A program made the translations under genes and the position numbers. A stretch of 64,000 nt of DNA from Liolophura sinensis (lineage: Eukaryota > Mollusca > Polyplacophora > Chitonida > Chitonidae). The notes under the pieces are model-generated. The model was not told the origin of the DNA and made no database searches. It was given only the letters and a program-made list of their open reading frames with translations. Each line of letters begins with the position of its first letter. Within the stretch, counting starts at the first letter, position 1. This document shows, piece after piece, positions 1-10,800 of this stretch. The stretch spans positions 6,963,740-7,027,739 of the forward strand of contig NC_088297.1 in assembly GCF_032854445.1 (NCBI RefSeq), read 5' to 3'.

Positions 1-400
1 TCATTATAAAAGTTTTTGGCAATTCTATTAAATTATTTAACTGGAAACCTGACCAAGAAATGTTAGGAGGAATATACACTGAACAGAATGTTATTGTTTC
101 AGACAATGAAACACTAACAGCCACGGCCTGAAGCTCTGTATCCAGAGCAACAGGGCTATGAATAATATTGTTAGTTATGAAGATCGAGGAGCCGTCTAGA
201 GCTCGTTCTTCTTCAATACAATGGGTGTTATAAGGTGAATAATTTTTAAGAGTTATTGTATCTTTGTCAGGTGTCTTTAGGTGAGTTTCCTGAAGACACA
301 GGGCAATATGATTTAATGATTGGACTAGCTGTGTTATTTCAATCAAATTTACTTTAAGACCTCGACAACTCCACTGTATAATTTTATGTAAGGAAGTCAT
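1..400 (-). CDS. Jockey-like LINE ORF2, N-terminal APE endonuclease (partial)
   Basis: Reading leftward from an ATG at 400-398 the frame stays open for 133 codons to the window edge. The protein begins MTSLHKIIQWSCRGL and contains CLQETHL, SVYIPP and an NNLIELPKTF stretch. These match the start of the apurinic endonuclease domain (N/W-C-RG, QETH, YIPP) in Jockey-clade non-LTR retrotransposons. The enzyme nicks target DNA to prime reverse transcription; the reverse transcriptase would lie off the left edge. The start is fixed by overlap with the stop of ORF1: the sequence TAATG holds both TAA and ATG. No stop interrupts this part, so it may be a fairly young copy, but what precedes it is an internally deleted ORF1, so the element cannot make a full ORF1 protein. 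Family call is from motifs only. Confidence 0.8.
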   Translation of the reverse strand, partial: MTSLHKIIQWSCRGLKVNLIEITQLVQSLNHIALCLQETHLKTPDKDTITLKNYSPYNTHCIEEERALDGSSIFITNNIIHSPVALDTELQAVAVSVSLSETITFCSVYIPPNISWSGFQLNNLIELPKTFIM

Positions 401-541
401 TATGGACATAGACGTGTAGTAGATTTATGTGTGGACCGAGGTCGGCCCTTCCTTGGAGATCGGCTGGAAGATCTCCCTGCTGCGGGGGATGATCTATTCA
501 TCACATCCGCCTCTGATATTGAAGGCCCATCCGACCTCCAG
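400..541 (-). pseudogene. Jockey-like LINE ORF1, C-terminal tail only
   Basis: About 46 codons in one frame, rich in Ser, Arg and Pro (GRSSSRSPRKGRPRSTHKS near the end), stop at TAA 402-400, one base into the ORF2 ATG. The same kind of tail (SAPVRSPSRSPKSSWS) ends the ORF1 copy at 16.2 kb, which identifies it. Directly upstream, near 541, the sequence jumps into the 5' UTR-type repeat; all of the gag-like and zinc-knuckle coding is missing. This is an internal deletion of the element. Confidence 0.65.
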
Positions 542-806
542 TCTCTCTCCAAATAAGGGCCAAAGTGACGTGTTGGGCGTGAGGATCTTGCAAGACCAAC
601 ACGCCCTCAGCCACCAGGATCCTGTCCTTGGAGATTACGGGTCGCAACCCACGGCAAACAGGTCGCTCCCCGGTTGCCTCTCACACAACCGAGAAGATGT
701 GAGCCTATTATATTCACCGGGCTCACGCAGGAGAGCTCTAGGTTAGCCGACAAGCTTGCTTAGAGGTCCTATTCCTATCACCCCGTAAACCCCACGGGGG
801 CAGATC
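541..806 (-). mobile_element. 5' UTR of Jockey-like LINE
   Basis: This stretch repeats with high similarity at 2861-3090 and 17490-17770. In the 17-kb copy it sits upstream of an ORF1, so it is read as the 5' UTR of the element on the minus strand. Shared landmarks on + are the segment with ACACGCCCTCAGCCACCAGG, then GTCGCAACCCACGGCAAACA, then GTGAGCCTATTATATTCACC, and a terminal run like CCCCACGGGG. Apparent ORFs across it are not conserved as protein. Confidence 0.65.
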
Positions 807-994
807 GATTAACTCTGAGTAGTATGCCACTTAGTCTGCAGTGATGAGCAGATTAAATCTTGTTACCTTATTTACTTACCTAAATCTTGTTAAATCTTAT
901 TTACATACGTGTTCTTGTTGATAATGAATCATCAAAATATAGAAAACGCGTAAGTGAACATTCACTGAGTTCTACATAGTTATATAAATTTGTA

Positions 995-1925
995 GACCAC
1001 GGTGGTTGACTAAGCATCCCCTAGGCCTTGATCCTTTGAACTGCTTTCATGTGATGAAATTTTGAGTAATTCTGGACCAGCGACGCCTAGTATATTGCAT
1101 TGTCATGCTTTTTCACCCAATTCTGCTAAAGTGATAGCGCTACATGTAGGGGTGGGGCTGGGGGTAGCGGTAGGTGATTTCCCACTGCTTAAATATTTAC
1201 ATGAACAGTTAGAATAAAAACCTTAACTAAGGTAAATAGAAATGTGGCGGTTTTATTGCAGTTGCGTGGGTCTATGTGCCAAGTATCACACTGTCACTAC
1301 TCTGGTTTTACCTTCTATTTATTTATTTATTTAATTGGTGTTTTACGCCGTACTTAAGAATATTTCACTTATACGACGGCGGCCAGCATTATGGTGGGAG
1401 GAAACCGGGCAAGGCACGGGGGAAACCCACGACCATCCGCAGGTTGCTGGCAGATCTTCCCACTTACGGCCTTTTACCTTCTACGCTTTGAGACTGTTAT
1501 ATTTGCCATATAAGTATTACACGTGACGTTGCTCTGGATACACTTGCTATGCTGTACGCCTTTTGTAGTACTGTATTCCTGTATAAACCCACATTCGCCG
1601 AGGCTTGATCCTTTTGCATTGTTTTAATGTTATTGTATTTTAAATGTTATGACAACACAGCTTTTTGAGGAAATCTAGACCAGTGACGCATAATAAATTG
1701 CAGTTAACATCACTGCTTTCTTTACCTAATTCTACTTAAGCTATGGTTCCAGAAGGGCGTGCTATTTGCTACTATTTATGCATTTACATGAACAGTAAGA
1801 ATAAAACCTTGACTGAGGTAAACTGACAAGAGGCCTTATTTCACCGGCTACGTGTGACCATTTGCCAACTATCATACAGAGCAACTATCTGCTCTGGATT
1901 TGCTCGCTATGCTGTACGTCCTTTA
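995..1925 (+). repeat. Dispersed repeat R1, two copies (995-1310 and 1600-1925)
   Basis: Two diverged copies of a repeat also present at 10200-10640, 11310-11760, 12045-12310 and, inverted, 13620-13690 and 48985-49130. Common landmarks: GTAATTCTGGACCAG, TTACATGAACAGTTAGAATAAAA, then CCATTTGCCAACTATCACAC and GCTCTGGTTTTACTC. No long ORF is kept. At 49.0 kb the end of R1 runs straight into a reverse-transcriptase-related ORF, so R1 may be the 5' region of that retroelement. The first copy is interrupted by a SINE at 1318-1471. Confidence 0.6.
1318..1471 (-). mobile_element. SINE, 5'-truncated, with 12-bp target duplication
   Basis: Tail at the left (TATTTATTTATTTA, then GTGTTTTACGCCGTACTTAAG), core with GGCCAGCATTATGGTGGGAG, ending at CACTTACGGC; the tRNA-like head is missing. 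It is flanked by TTTTACCTTCTA at 1306-1317 and 1472-1483, a perfect target-site duplication splitting an R1 copy. 5' truncation with a target duplication is typical of LINE-driven retroposition. Confidence 0.85.
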
Positions 1926-2238
1926 AAGTATTACCTTAGCAATATTCGCTTTCCATGCATAAACGTAAAAAAAATCCCAGACATGAGAAAGAAGCTGCAA
2001 CTTATTTCCTGTAAGTCAAGGCAGTTGCTACTATAATGATGTTTCCGGTGTGGATGGCTTACCTTCACCAAGAGATTCCATGCGGGAGGCAATAGTGACG
2101 CTTTCTCCAAAAAGGCAATATCTCGGCATTTTACACCCAACGATGCCAGCAACGACTGGTCCTGGTCAACAAATAGTGTAGCAAAAAACGTAACTAATGT
2201 CTTAAATAAAGTTATATCATGGCTGATAACATTGGTAT

Positions 2239-2643
2239 TTGGCGCCCTTAACTAGATCCTGTGTATTATGTGACAATTTTAATCAACGGCACAAGTTATT
2301 ACTGGAAGAACTTGTATCCCAAGGTTATTCCATCAAACGTCTTCACTCTAAGTTTCTGAAGTTTTTGAGTGAGTGTAGTTCTCTGTATAAGAAAGCAAAA
2401 GTGGACAGAGTGTCCAGAACCTCTGGCACTCGCCATCATGTGTTCTCTTTTAAAGTGAGAACATCAGAAATAAAACAAAAGGTTCAGACATGTTTAAAAT
2501 CAGATAAGAAAAAACCAAAACAGTTTAAACTTGAAAACCAGCATATTTTAAAAATAGTATATCTAGAAATCTATACGTATGGCCCTCAAATATTTTATGA
2601 CAACATCACCAGCGATGCCGTCCAGGATAAAATTGTGAGTTAG
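2239..2643 (+). pseudogene. Retroelement reverse-transcriptase C-terminus fragment
   Basis: The translated stretch RSCVLCDNFNQRHKLLLEEL ... GYSIKRLHSKFLKF closely matches the fragment at 21.1 kb (RSCVNCDDFNLRHKLLVQKL, GYSTKRLHSKFLKF). In that copy it follows reverse-transcriptase-type sequence, so this is the thumb or C-terminal part of the same element. The remainder of the ORF (Lys-rich, KVDRVSRTSGTRHH) has no recognised domain. The clade is uncertain; a Penelope-like or related lineage is my best guess. The 3' part of this ORF (2475-2632) is duplicated at 3600-3815. Confidence 0.5.
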
Positions 2644-2860
2644 ACGAGAATGCCCAAATAGGGCACCTTGTTAAAACGACTTGGTCTCTACGAGACTTTT
2701 CGTTAGTATAAGTATTGTAGCCAATGACAGGATGAATAGCATCCAATTTATTCTAATAAATTATTAAAAATTTTATTAAAATTTTGTTTTCTCCTTTTGC
2801 TTTCTAATATGCTGAAACTCAGCAGTGTAATTCTCCGCGGAGGATTTCTCCCACAGAATC

Positions 2861-3090
2861 AGAGGATCTTGCAAGACCAACACGCCCTCAGCCACCAGGA
2901 TCCCGTCCTCGGAGATCACGGGTCGCAACCCACGGCAAACAGGTCGCTTTCCAGTTACCTCTCACACAACCTAGAAGATGTGAGCCTATTATATTCACCC
3001 GGTTCACACAGGAGAGCTCCAGGTTAGTCGCCTTACACGCCAAGCTTGACTAGAGGGCTGAAGTCCTATTCTTATTACCCCCGAAACCCC
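2861..3090 (-). mobile_element. Isolated Jockey-like LINE 5' UTR fragment
   Basis: Matches 541-806 and 17490-17770 but breaks off at GGATCTTGCAAGACC on its left, with unrelated sequence (about 2797-2860) and no ORF next to it. A loose 5' end is odd for a LINE, which normally loses its 5' side; deletion or recombination after insertion is the likely cause. Confidence 0.6.
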
Positions 3091-3186
3091 ACGGGGGAGT
3101 AGTACTTATGTTAAGTCTGTGTGACTAAGTGACCTGTGCTTTTAGGCCTTATCGCATACAGTACGTTCATTTGATTGGTGGTTTAT

Positions 3187-3233
3187 TTATTTGATTGGTG
3201 TTTTACTCCGTACTTAAGAATATTTCACTTATA
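3187..3233 (-). mobile_element. SINE 3' tail fragment
   Basis: Only the tail is kept: TTTATTTGATTGGTGTTTTA, CTCCGTACTTAAGAATATTT. It abuts the first units of the 50-bp minisatellite. Confidence 0.6.
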
Positions 3234-4510
3234 TTAGGTTTGTGTCCGAAGACTAGCTGAACTTATGGAGACATAAAAGACATATTAGAGGTTTGCGTCG
3301 AGTGAATAACTGAACTTGTGGAGACATAACAGACATATTAGGTTTTTGTCAGGTGATTAAGTGAATCTGTGAGGGCTTAACACGTATAATAGGTTTGTGT
3401 CCAGAGACTAATTGTACTTATGGAGACATACCACACATATTAGGTTTGTGTCCAGTGACTAACTGAACTTATGGAGAATGAATGAATGAATGATTATGGC
3501 TTGACACATCGGCAATATCTCAGCCATATCGTGGCGAGAACAAGTTGAAAACATGAGGCGGTGCAAGTTTTCAATACAGTAGTGAAAACATGAACACGAA
3601 ACAAAAAAGTTTGGACATGCTTAAAATCAGATATGAAAAAAACAAGAGTTAAAACTCAAAGACCATCACATTTCTAAAAATAGTTTATCTACAAAAACTG
3701 TATATGTAACTTTTATCTATATATATTATTAATAATTAACATTAATATCTTATCATAAAGGCCAATGGTCCCCAAATAATTTATGACAACATCGCCAGCG
3801 ATGCTGTCAAACAAATCATATACAGAGTTGACTGTGTAGAATCTTTGCCGAACATGGCCAACTCATGGTGACATAAAAGACATATTAGGTTTGTGTCAGG
3901 TGATTAGGTGGACTTGTGGAGGCTTAACACGTATAATAGGTTTGTGTTGGCTGACTAACTGACATTGTGCAGGCATATCGCATGTATTAGGTTTGTGTGG
4001 GGTGACTTACTGACATTATGGGAGCATAACAGATGTATTAACTTTGTGTCGGCTGATTAACTTACATTGTGGAAGCATAACAGATGTATTAGGTATGTGT
4101 GGGTTACTAACTGACATTGTGAAAGCCTAACACATGTATTAGGTATGTGTGGGATACTAAGTGACATTGTGGAAGAATAACACATGTATTAGGTATGTGT
4201 GGGTTACTAAGTGACATTGTGAAAGAATAACACATGTATTAGGTTTGTGTGGGTTACTAAGTGACATTGTGGAAGAATAACACAGGCATTAGGTTTGTGT
4301 GGGTTACTAAGTGACATTGTGGAAGAATAACACAGGCATTAGGTTTGTGTGGGTTACTAAGTGACATTGTGGAAGAATAACACATGTATTAGGTTTGTGT
4401 GGGTTACTAACTGACATTGTGGAAGAATAACACATGTATTAGGTTTGTGTGGGTTACTAACTGACATTGTGGAAGTCTAACACATGTATTAGGTTTGTGT
4501 GTGGGTTACT
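3230..4510. repeat. 50-bp minisatellite (3230-3475 and 3855-4510)
   Basis: Head-to-tail units of the type AGGTTTGTGTGGGTTACTAA - GTGACATTGTGGAAGAATAA - CACATGTATT, 50 bases each. The right-hand units (about 4100-4500) are nearly identical and strictly periodic; left-hand ones are diverged and have a longer period. The array is interrupted at 3476-3855 by a short retroposed tail and a local duplication. Its unit resembles the exon 6 splice-donor flank of the cyclase gene at 4715-4740. Confidence 0.9.
3476..3540 (-). mobile_element. Short element with (AATG)n tail
   Basis: AATGAATGAATGATTATGGC, then CACATCGGCAATATCTCAGC and CATATCGTGGCGAGAACA. The same unit occurs inverted at 61125-61193, where it has target duplications, so this is a short copy or the 3' end of a retroposon. 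Confidence 0.6.
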
Positions 4511-4514
4511 AACT

Positions 4515-4660
4515 TATACCGAGCCCGGGGGAAAGCCACGGCCATCCGCAGTTTGCTGACAGACCTTCTTATGTACTACCGGAGAGGAAACCTGCATGAA
4601 CTGAAGCTGAACTCACAGCGTTACATTGGTAGGAGGCTCCTAGGTCATTGGAATAACACA
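4515..4660 (-). mobile_element. SINE middle fragment
   Basis: Contains GAGCCCGGGGGAAAGCCACG, CCGGAGAGGAAACCTGCATG, ACTCACAGCG and GGCTCCTAGGTCATTGG, the body and part of the head of the tRNA-derived SINE. Both termini are gone. It sits between the minisatellite and cyclase exon 6. Confidence 0.75.
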
Positions 4661-4727
4661 CATACTTGTATTCAGTTTGTGTCGGGTGACTGCGTTAGGT
4701 TGGTTGGGGGAGGGGTAACTAACTGAC

Positions 4728-4865
4728 CTGTGTGGAGACCGACGCGGAGTTTGAAGTGTGTTCCCGGCAGGTGGGGGATCTCCACGCTGGTGATGTTGTC
4801 CAAGAGGTCCAGGGCCATCGATCCGATCTCGGCGGCGTGACGTTTTCCGTTCCTCCGCGGCAAAC
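4728..4865 (-). CDS. Cyclase exon 6: cyclase domain middle
   Basis: Acceptor CATTCAATAG then GTTTGCCG; ends CACACAG before donor GTCAGT. 45 codons: [20 protein letters not shown] ... KLRVGLHT, completing VASG-LPRRNG across the splice and ending at the R-x-G-x-H-T-G block. The 4.3-kb intron before it carries a dead Crypton. No following exon was recognised in 1-4700. Confidence 0.9.
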
Positions 4866-7800
4866 CTATTGAATGAAAAGAAACCATACCAGACCCTGAT
4901 AAAACAAAATACAGAGTTTGGGTCCAAGTTTGCGTGTTTATGCATATGTACTTCTATAATTTTATAAATGGTAATATTTATCGTTTATTGTACTATTTAG
5001 GATTGTGTTAAAAGTGAAATAATGTCGGCTGGTACTTGTTTATAGGAGAAGGTCAGGCAAGCAGCATCCCAAAGAAAAGTGATATTTAAGATTATACTTG
5101 ACGATTATACTCTCTAGCCAAGCTTTTAAACAATACTGCATTTACCAGTAAGAATCAGGCAGCTCTCAGCCCGCTGACGTCTATTTTGAGCTATCAATAT
5201 AATCAATCATACTCCCTGCCAAAATCGAATTTGGTTAGTGACACGTAATACTACAAGCCCGCACATTGATAGGTTGTAGGTCTATAATATTGCAAGGGAA
5301 ATGAAATTGGGACACCTGTACGAATTCATAATGTTAAACTCCATAAGGCTGGTTTCGACGGCAAGAACTCAACAAGTGGCATGCTGGAAAAAGGATGTGG
5401 AGAGTAATTCGTTTTACAATACCTGCTCTAACATGCGGTTAGAACAAACTATACGCAGTAACACAACCTGCACTACCGTTTCAGCGAACACACTACATTC
5501 CTTTTTTTTTATAACATAATTTCTTAGCATACAACACTAAATCCATATTGCCGTGAGATCATATGCTCGAAGAGATAAAATAAACTTCATTTACGGAAGA
5601 TATATTATTGTACAACGTGCAAACAATGTAAAATATGAGCTGTCAGAAATCGGGTTTAAATTAATGCCGATAGCAGTTTAGGTAACTGATTTCGCCCTTA
5701 GTCAAAACATATTGAAGTCCACCCAATATCCAACATGCCACAGTTTTTGTGTTTGTTTTTTTTTTTTTGATAATTATGACGTGACTCGAGGTAATGAGTT
5801 CTAGCCGTCGGAACAGAGCCTATGCAGTTTAACATGATGAATTAGAAAGTTTTCTGTGCAAGAATCTTCCCTTAAGAGCTTCTAACATATCGATGTGCAC
5901 AGCTTGTCCTGTTACATGTCACTTACTAAAGGCAAATTTTGCTAAATGGTAGAAATTAATAGATATTCCATCAAACGCACTCATTCTTCAGTTTATACAA
6001 CCTTACAGTGAGGATATATCACATTCTCCTCAAAAATCTTAAATTTCATGAAAGCATTAAGACGGTTGGAGGGAGATATGCATCTAGGCGTCGCATACCA
6101 GCTGTCAATCAAAATGGATGTTCCGGGTCCATGATTGCAAGGCCGATTGCTAAAGTACGAAATTAGGACAGAATGGTGCAAAGAGAACCAGTCAACAGTA
6201 TTCAGTGACGTTGAAAAGACACATTAATGTCGATATATTCTTGGTTAGGTTCAAAGCTTACAGTCTGGCAAGTGTATATGTCGGGTATTATTATAGGACA
6301 TAACTAAATGTAGGTATATTATTAATTATCATAAACCTATGTGTGTTACCCGCTTGATACAAAGCCCCCTGATATTTTTTCGCATCACCATCCTCTGAAC
6401 ATTTTGCACGCGCGGAACTACTTTCGCACACAGTGACCTTTCCCTGGGAAAGCCCCGCGGTCCTTGACGGGGATTTCCATGCAGTGCTGACCTATTTACA
6501 CGAACATGCGATTTATTCTCCCTAAAATTAAGACCCAGAAAAACTAATATATTAAAAGCTAATATATTTTTTCTACACTGTCTACATGCCAACATAATGG
6601 GCAAAAAGGTTACATTCAAATATTTTCGTCGTTTCTTTGTGTCGTCTGCTTCGTCATTTTTGGCGTCAAATTACATTCCGCAACGCTGATAGCTGTCGAT
6701 GTCGATTCAGGCCAAATTTCTAGCTCGAGACGTTTGCAAGTCATCTGCACATGAAGTTTTCTCCTGTAAATATTTAAATTCGCCTTTTCCTGCCGTTCTC
6801 CTTTCAAAAGTTTGTTGTTGTTACTCCATTATTTCTGGATTTCCAAACTGTTAAACGGTTTTACCTTTGGGACTGTGCTATACTTTTAGTGTTACCAGTG
6901 CAAAATTTTGGTCATCGACGCCCATGACAACAACCTAAAACGGGCGTCATTTCCGAACAGGAGGCCAACTTTCGTTGAATGCGCTGAGAGGGAGAAATCA
7001 GAGTTTGTCGTGTCAATGGGGGAAAAAAAACACTGTGCGGAAGACGGAAAGCGTACTCAGACTATTTTCTAGATTCCTGCGAACCTTTCCTCGCGAAGAT
7101 TATCGGGAAATTGAGGACATACCACCGGTCCAGTTGAACAATTACGTTGGATCGATCCTTCTGTCCCTGAGAAAACACGACAGTAGCGAGTATAAACCTG
7201 ACACTTTGGCCAGTTACCACAGGGCCTTAGAACGCTATCTACGTGAACATGACTATTTGACAAAGGATTTCAAACTTCAAACGCAAGGAGCTCAAACAGA
7301 AAGGCAAAGGGAACAGGCCAAACAAAGCTGAGCCACTGACAGAAAATGAGGAATGTATACTGATGGAAAATAAAGTAATAGGGAACCATAGTCTGCGCAC
7401 TTGTCAACAAAATATGGTTGATGAATTCCCTTCATTTTGGCCTTCGTGGAGGTGAAGAAAATCGTAAACTCAGATGGGAGACGTGACTTTAAAATGTGAT
7501 GAACAGGGTACAGAATACCTGGAGTACAATGAGCGACACTAAAACTAGAAGTGGTGAAAACCCAAACATGCATGTCCGCCCCTTCCAGCCAAAACAATTT
7601 GTGCTCGATAACAAAGTCTACAACCACCATAGGCCACCAAAAATGTGCACAGCCGACAGCCCATTTTACCTCGGCATCAATTACAGAGGAAAAGCTTGCA
7701 GTAATGTATGGTACAAATGCTAATCAATCGGAGAGCACACCCTAAAATCAATTATGAAAAGCATGGCAAAACGATCGAACCTATCTGGCCGTTTGACAAA

Positions 7801-10800
7801 CCACAGTGCCCGCAAAACAACATGCACCACTCTCGATTATGCTGGCGTAGCTCCCACGACTATTATGCAACTCACGTGTAACAAAAATGTTGCAAGTATA
7901 AATAATTACGCTGTTGCTTCTCATGGTATGCAAGAAAAGATGACCCACATCATTTGAAATGCACCAGTCACACTGCCTTCTGCTACGAGCGTAACTCTTC
8001 CTCCCCAACCCAGTACATCCACAGAAATTGATGCAGCTGTCCCATCATGTTCTACAGTACAGAATGATCTGTTTGTTTCACAGAATTTGACACACAATGT
8101 AAACCATGCCACTAGAACATGTACAACTGCCGTTATTTTCCAGGGTGCATTCTTCTCAAATTGCACGTTTCACCTCAGTTTCTGCCATGGATCAGCTGCC
8201 CATTTATTTTTTTGAAAAACTCTACCAAGAACTCAAAAGGGACTTTAACAAATTTAAAGAATTTCCGTCATCCACATGAAATTAAATCACTTCTTCACTT
8301 CTAAAATGGGTTTTTGGCCTGATTTTTAGCGCGCTTTATAGCTGCTATACTCAATTTCAAAAGGCCACTTGTCAGGTTTGAGATGATGTTTATATAAACG
8401 TTACAGTTCTTGCATTCAGATACCAAATTAGTTTTGAAAAGCCAGCTATACTTACTTGTTGATGTTGCATAAATAATATTTCCACGGTTTTTCGAGTCTT
8501 TGTTTCATTTTATTTTCTTTTTTTTTGCCCAATGTTTTGGTCTTCTGTGGTGGTCAACTACTTTGAAATATGCTATATTTAGAACGAAATCTGTGTGCAA
8601 TAGTTTGTGAGCGTCATGACGGCCTGTGCACTGCCAGACACTATAGGCTAAGCAAAGTAGTTTGAAGAAATATCTAGATTTTATGGCCCCCAAATTAGTG
8701 TCAAAAGGTATATGATAAATAGATTATCATTACACTGTGCAGATCTGCATCATCGAATCTGCTCTCGTTCTCTGTCGTTGGGTCGCCATATCCACCTCGC
8801 CCTGCAGATACAACGATGCATATCAGCACAGTGTGATGATAATCTCTATATATCCAAGAGAGTCATCTGGTACCTCACTTGCCGTCCGGATCATTACAGA
8901 TTAAGGAACATTTACAAGGGCTCTCAGTTTAAAGAAATTTACACAAAGCACCAGATACATTTATCTGAACCATTCCATTAGCACTGAAATTCCGAATTGG
9001 TGTCATGGAACGTTTACAAAACCTTATCCATATGCCGTAATAAAGGCCCAATTTAGAATTTTCAATTCATTGAATAATGACCTTCACATCAACATACGAG
9101 CGGTACCAAAAATCTTGAATTATGCATATTACATTTCCGCAGAAAGATTTGCGGGAAGTAGGTAATCTTACCAGAGGCCACCATGTAAGCGTCCCCGATG
9201 GTCTCTACCTTGTACACGTCGTAGTGGTCGATCCTGTCGTCAAACAGCGTGTACAGGCTGTTCAGCATGTTAACCACTTGTACGGGAGAGCACTGAGCCG
9301 AGAGAGACGTGAAGCCAACGATGTCCGAGAAGAAGATGGTGACTTCATCAAACGTCTCAGCGGTCACTTTTTCGTTCTTCTTCAGCTGCTCAGCCACAGT
9401 TTTCGGAAGCATCTGGTACAACAAAGAATTGGTCCGCTTCTGCTCCTTCTTCAGAGCCTTTGTCCTACAAATATTACTATCGTAATCAATGGACTCACCT
9501 ACATGTACAATGTAAAAAGCTATTATTTTTGATTAATAAGTTTTCAATAATATTTTTGAGTCACTTCAATTCCTTAAAGTAAAAGAAAGATAAAATACAA
9601 GTATGAAGGAAGGTTAATCATACACACAAATGAAACAATAGTTTCATTTATTCTTTCAGATTTTCTTAAGAGTGATGAAAGGCATTCAGATACTTGAATA
9701 TTATGACGGGCTTTATGAGCTATACTGGCAGTATTTAGGAACTTTGACCTTTTTTCCTAATGTTCACCATAAGGAGGGAAATTTGGCGAACATTATTTCT
9801 AATCAGTAATCCTGAACTCATGGGTAAAAAGAGTTATTGCAACATCCAGTGTCTTGATTCGAGTTGGAAAAACGTCTGTGTATCACAGTTCCTTAACCGA
9901 TAGTAAGGTTCATAAAGCCCATCTTAGAATTCAAAATGTTTGAACGCCTTTAACTCTTATGACAAAAATTCAAAATAGTAAACGACAGTATGTTTAGGCA
10001 TAGTTTTAAGTGATCTATTTAGTGAAGCCTACTTCTATTTTTAGATGTCTTTCCCTTTAAGAGTATGTGTCATGTCAACTGTTTAATACGATATGTATAT
10101 CCAGCTGCAAAATTAGGTAAAAATAAAACGATGTCCAGAGTGTTTCACGACCATCTTAGGAAGTAAAAAAAAAAATTAACCGACATAAATGTGATAACCA
10201 CACAGAATTTTAAGTATTTCTCTCCTAGTGACGTCTAATAAATTCCAAGTACATTGTAACATCCCTGCTGTTGTTTTCTTCATTCTTCTTAAACCATGGT
10301 GCTAGAAAAGGGACAAGCGGCCAGATTTTCACGGGTAATATGTGTGCCAATTTGCCCATCTTCATCGCCACTGCTCTGGTTGCTCTCCATGCTGTAACCT
10401 TTTGTTTTGCGTTGTTTGAGTGATGCTTTATTAATTTTGAGTAATTCTATACCCGTGACTAGTACATTGCAATTACTGCACGTTTTATTCTGCTTAAGTC
10501 ATGGTTATAGGGGGCTCGTAGGGTGCTTCTAATTCAGCTTTTACAAGAGTACTTAGAATAATATCCGAACTGAGAAGTTGACAAGAACCTGGATTCCGCC
10601 AATTATTTGTAACCTATCACACTGCTCTGGTTTTTACTCTAAGCTGTTGGCTTTATATCAAGGGCTCTATAAGACATCTAACCGACCCATAAAGGTATAT
10701 CTATCCCTTTGGCGAAACCCAGGTGTTTTAGCTAGTGACCTGGTATTAAAAGGTGAACATACCTGTCAGCTAGGGAAACGGAGAAACATTGCATTTCGGT

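Larger units (their letters stand above)
2475..3815 (+). repeat. Local duplication: 2475-2632 repeated at 3600-3815
   Basis: The two segments share a diverged Lys-codon-rich part and a closely matching end (ATTTTATGACAACATCACCA versus ATTTATGACAACATCGCCAG, then GCGATGC). The second copy carries an AT-rich insertion of about 60 bases near 3710-3770. It lies between two stretches of the 50-bp minisatellite. Confidence 0.55.

Noticed and set aside
429-746. 105-codon + ORF over the LINE 5' UTR
   Set aside because: The sister copies do not preserve the frame at both ends, and the module is upstream of ORF1 on the other strand.
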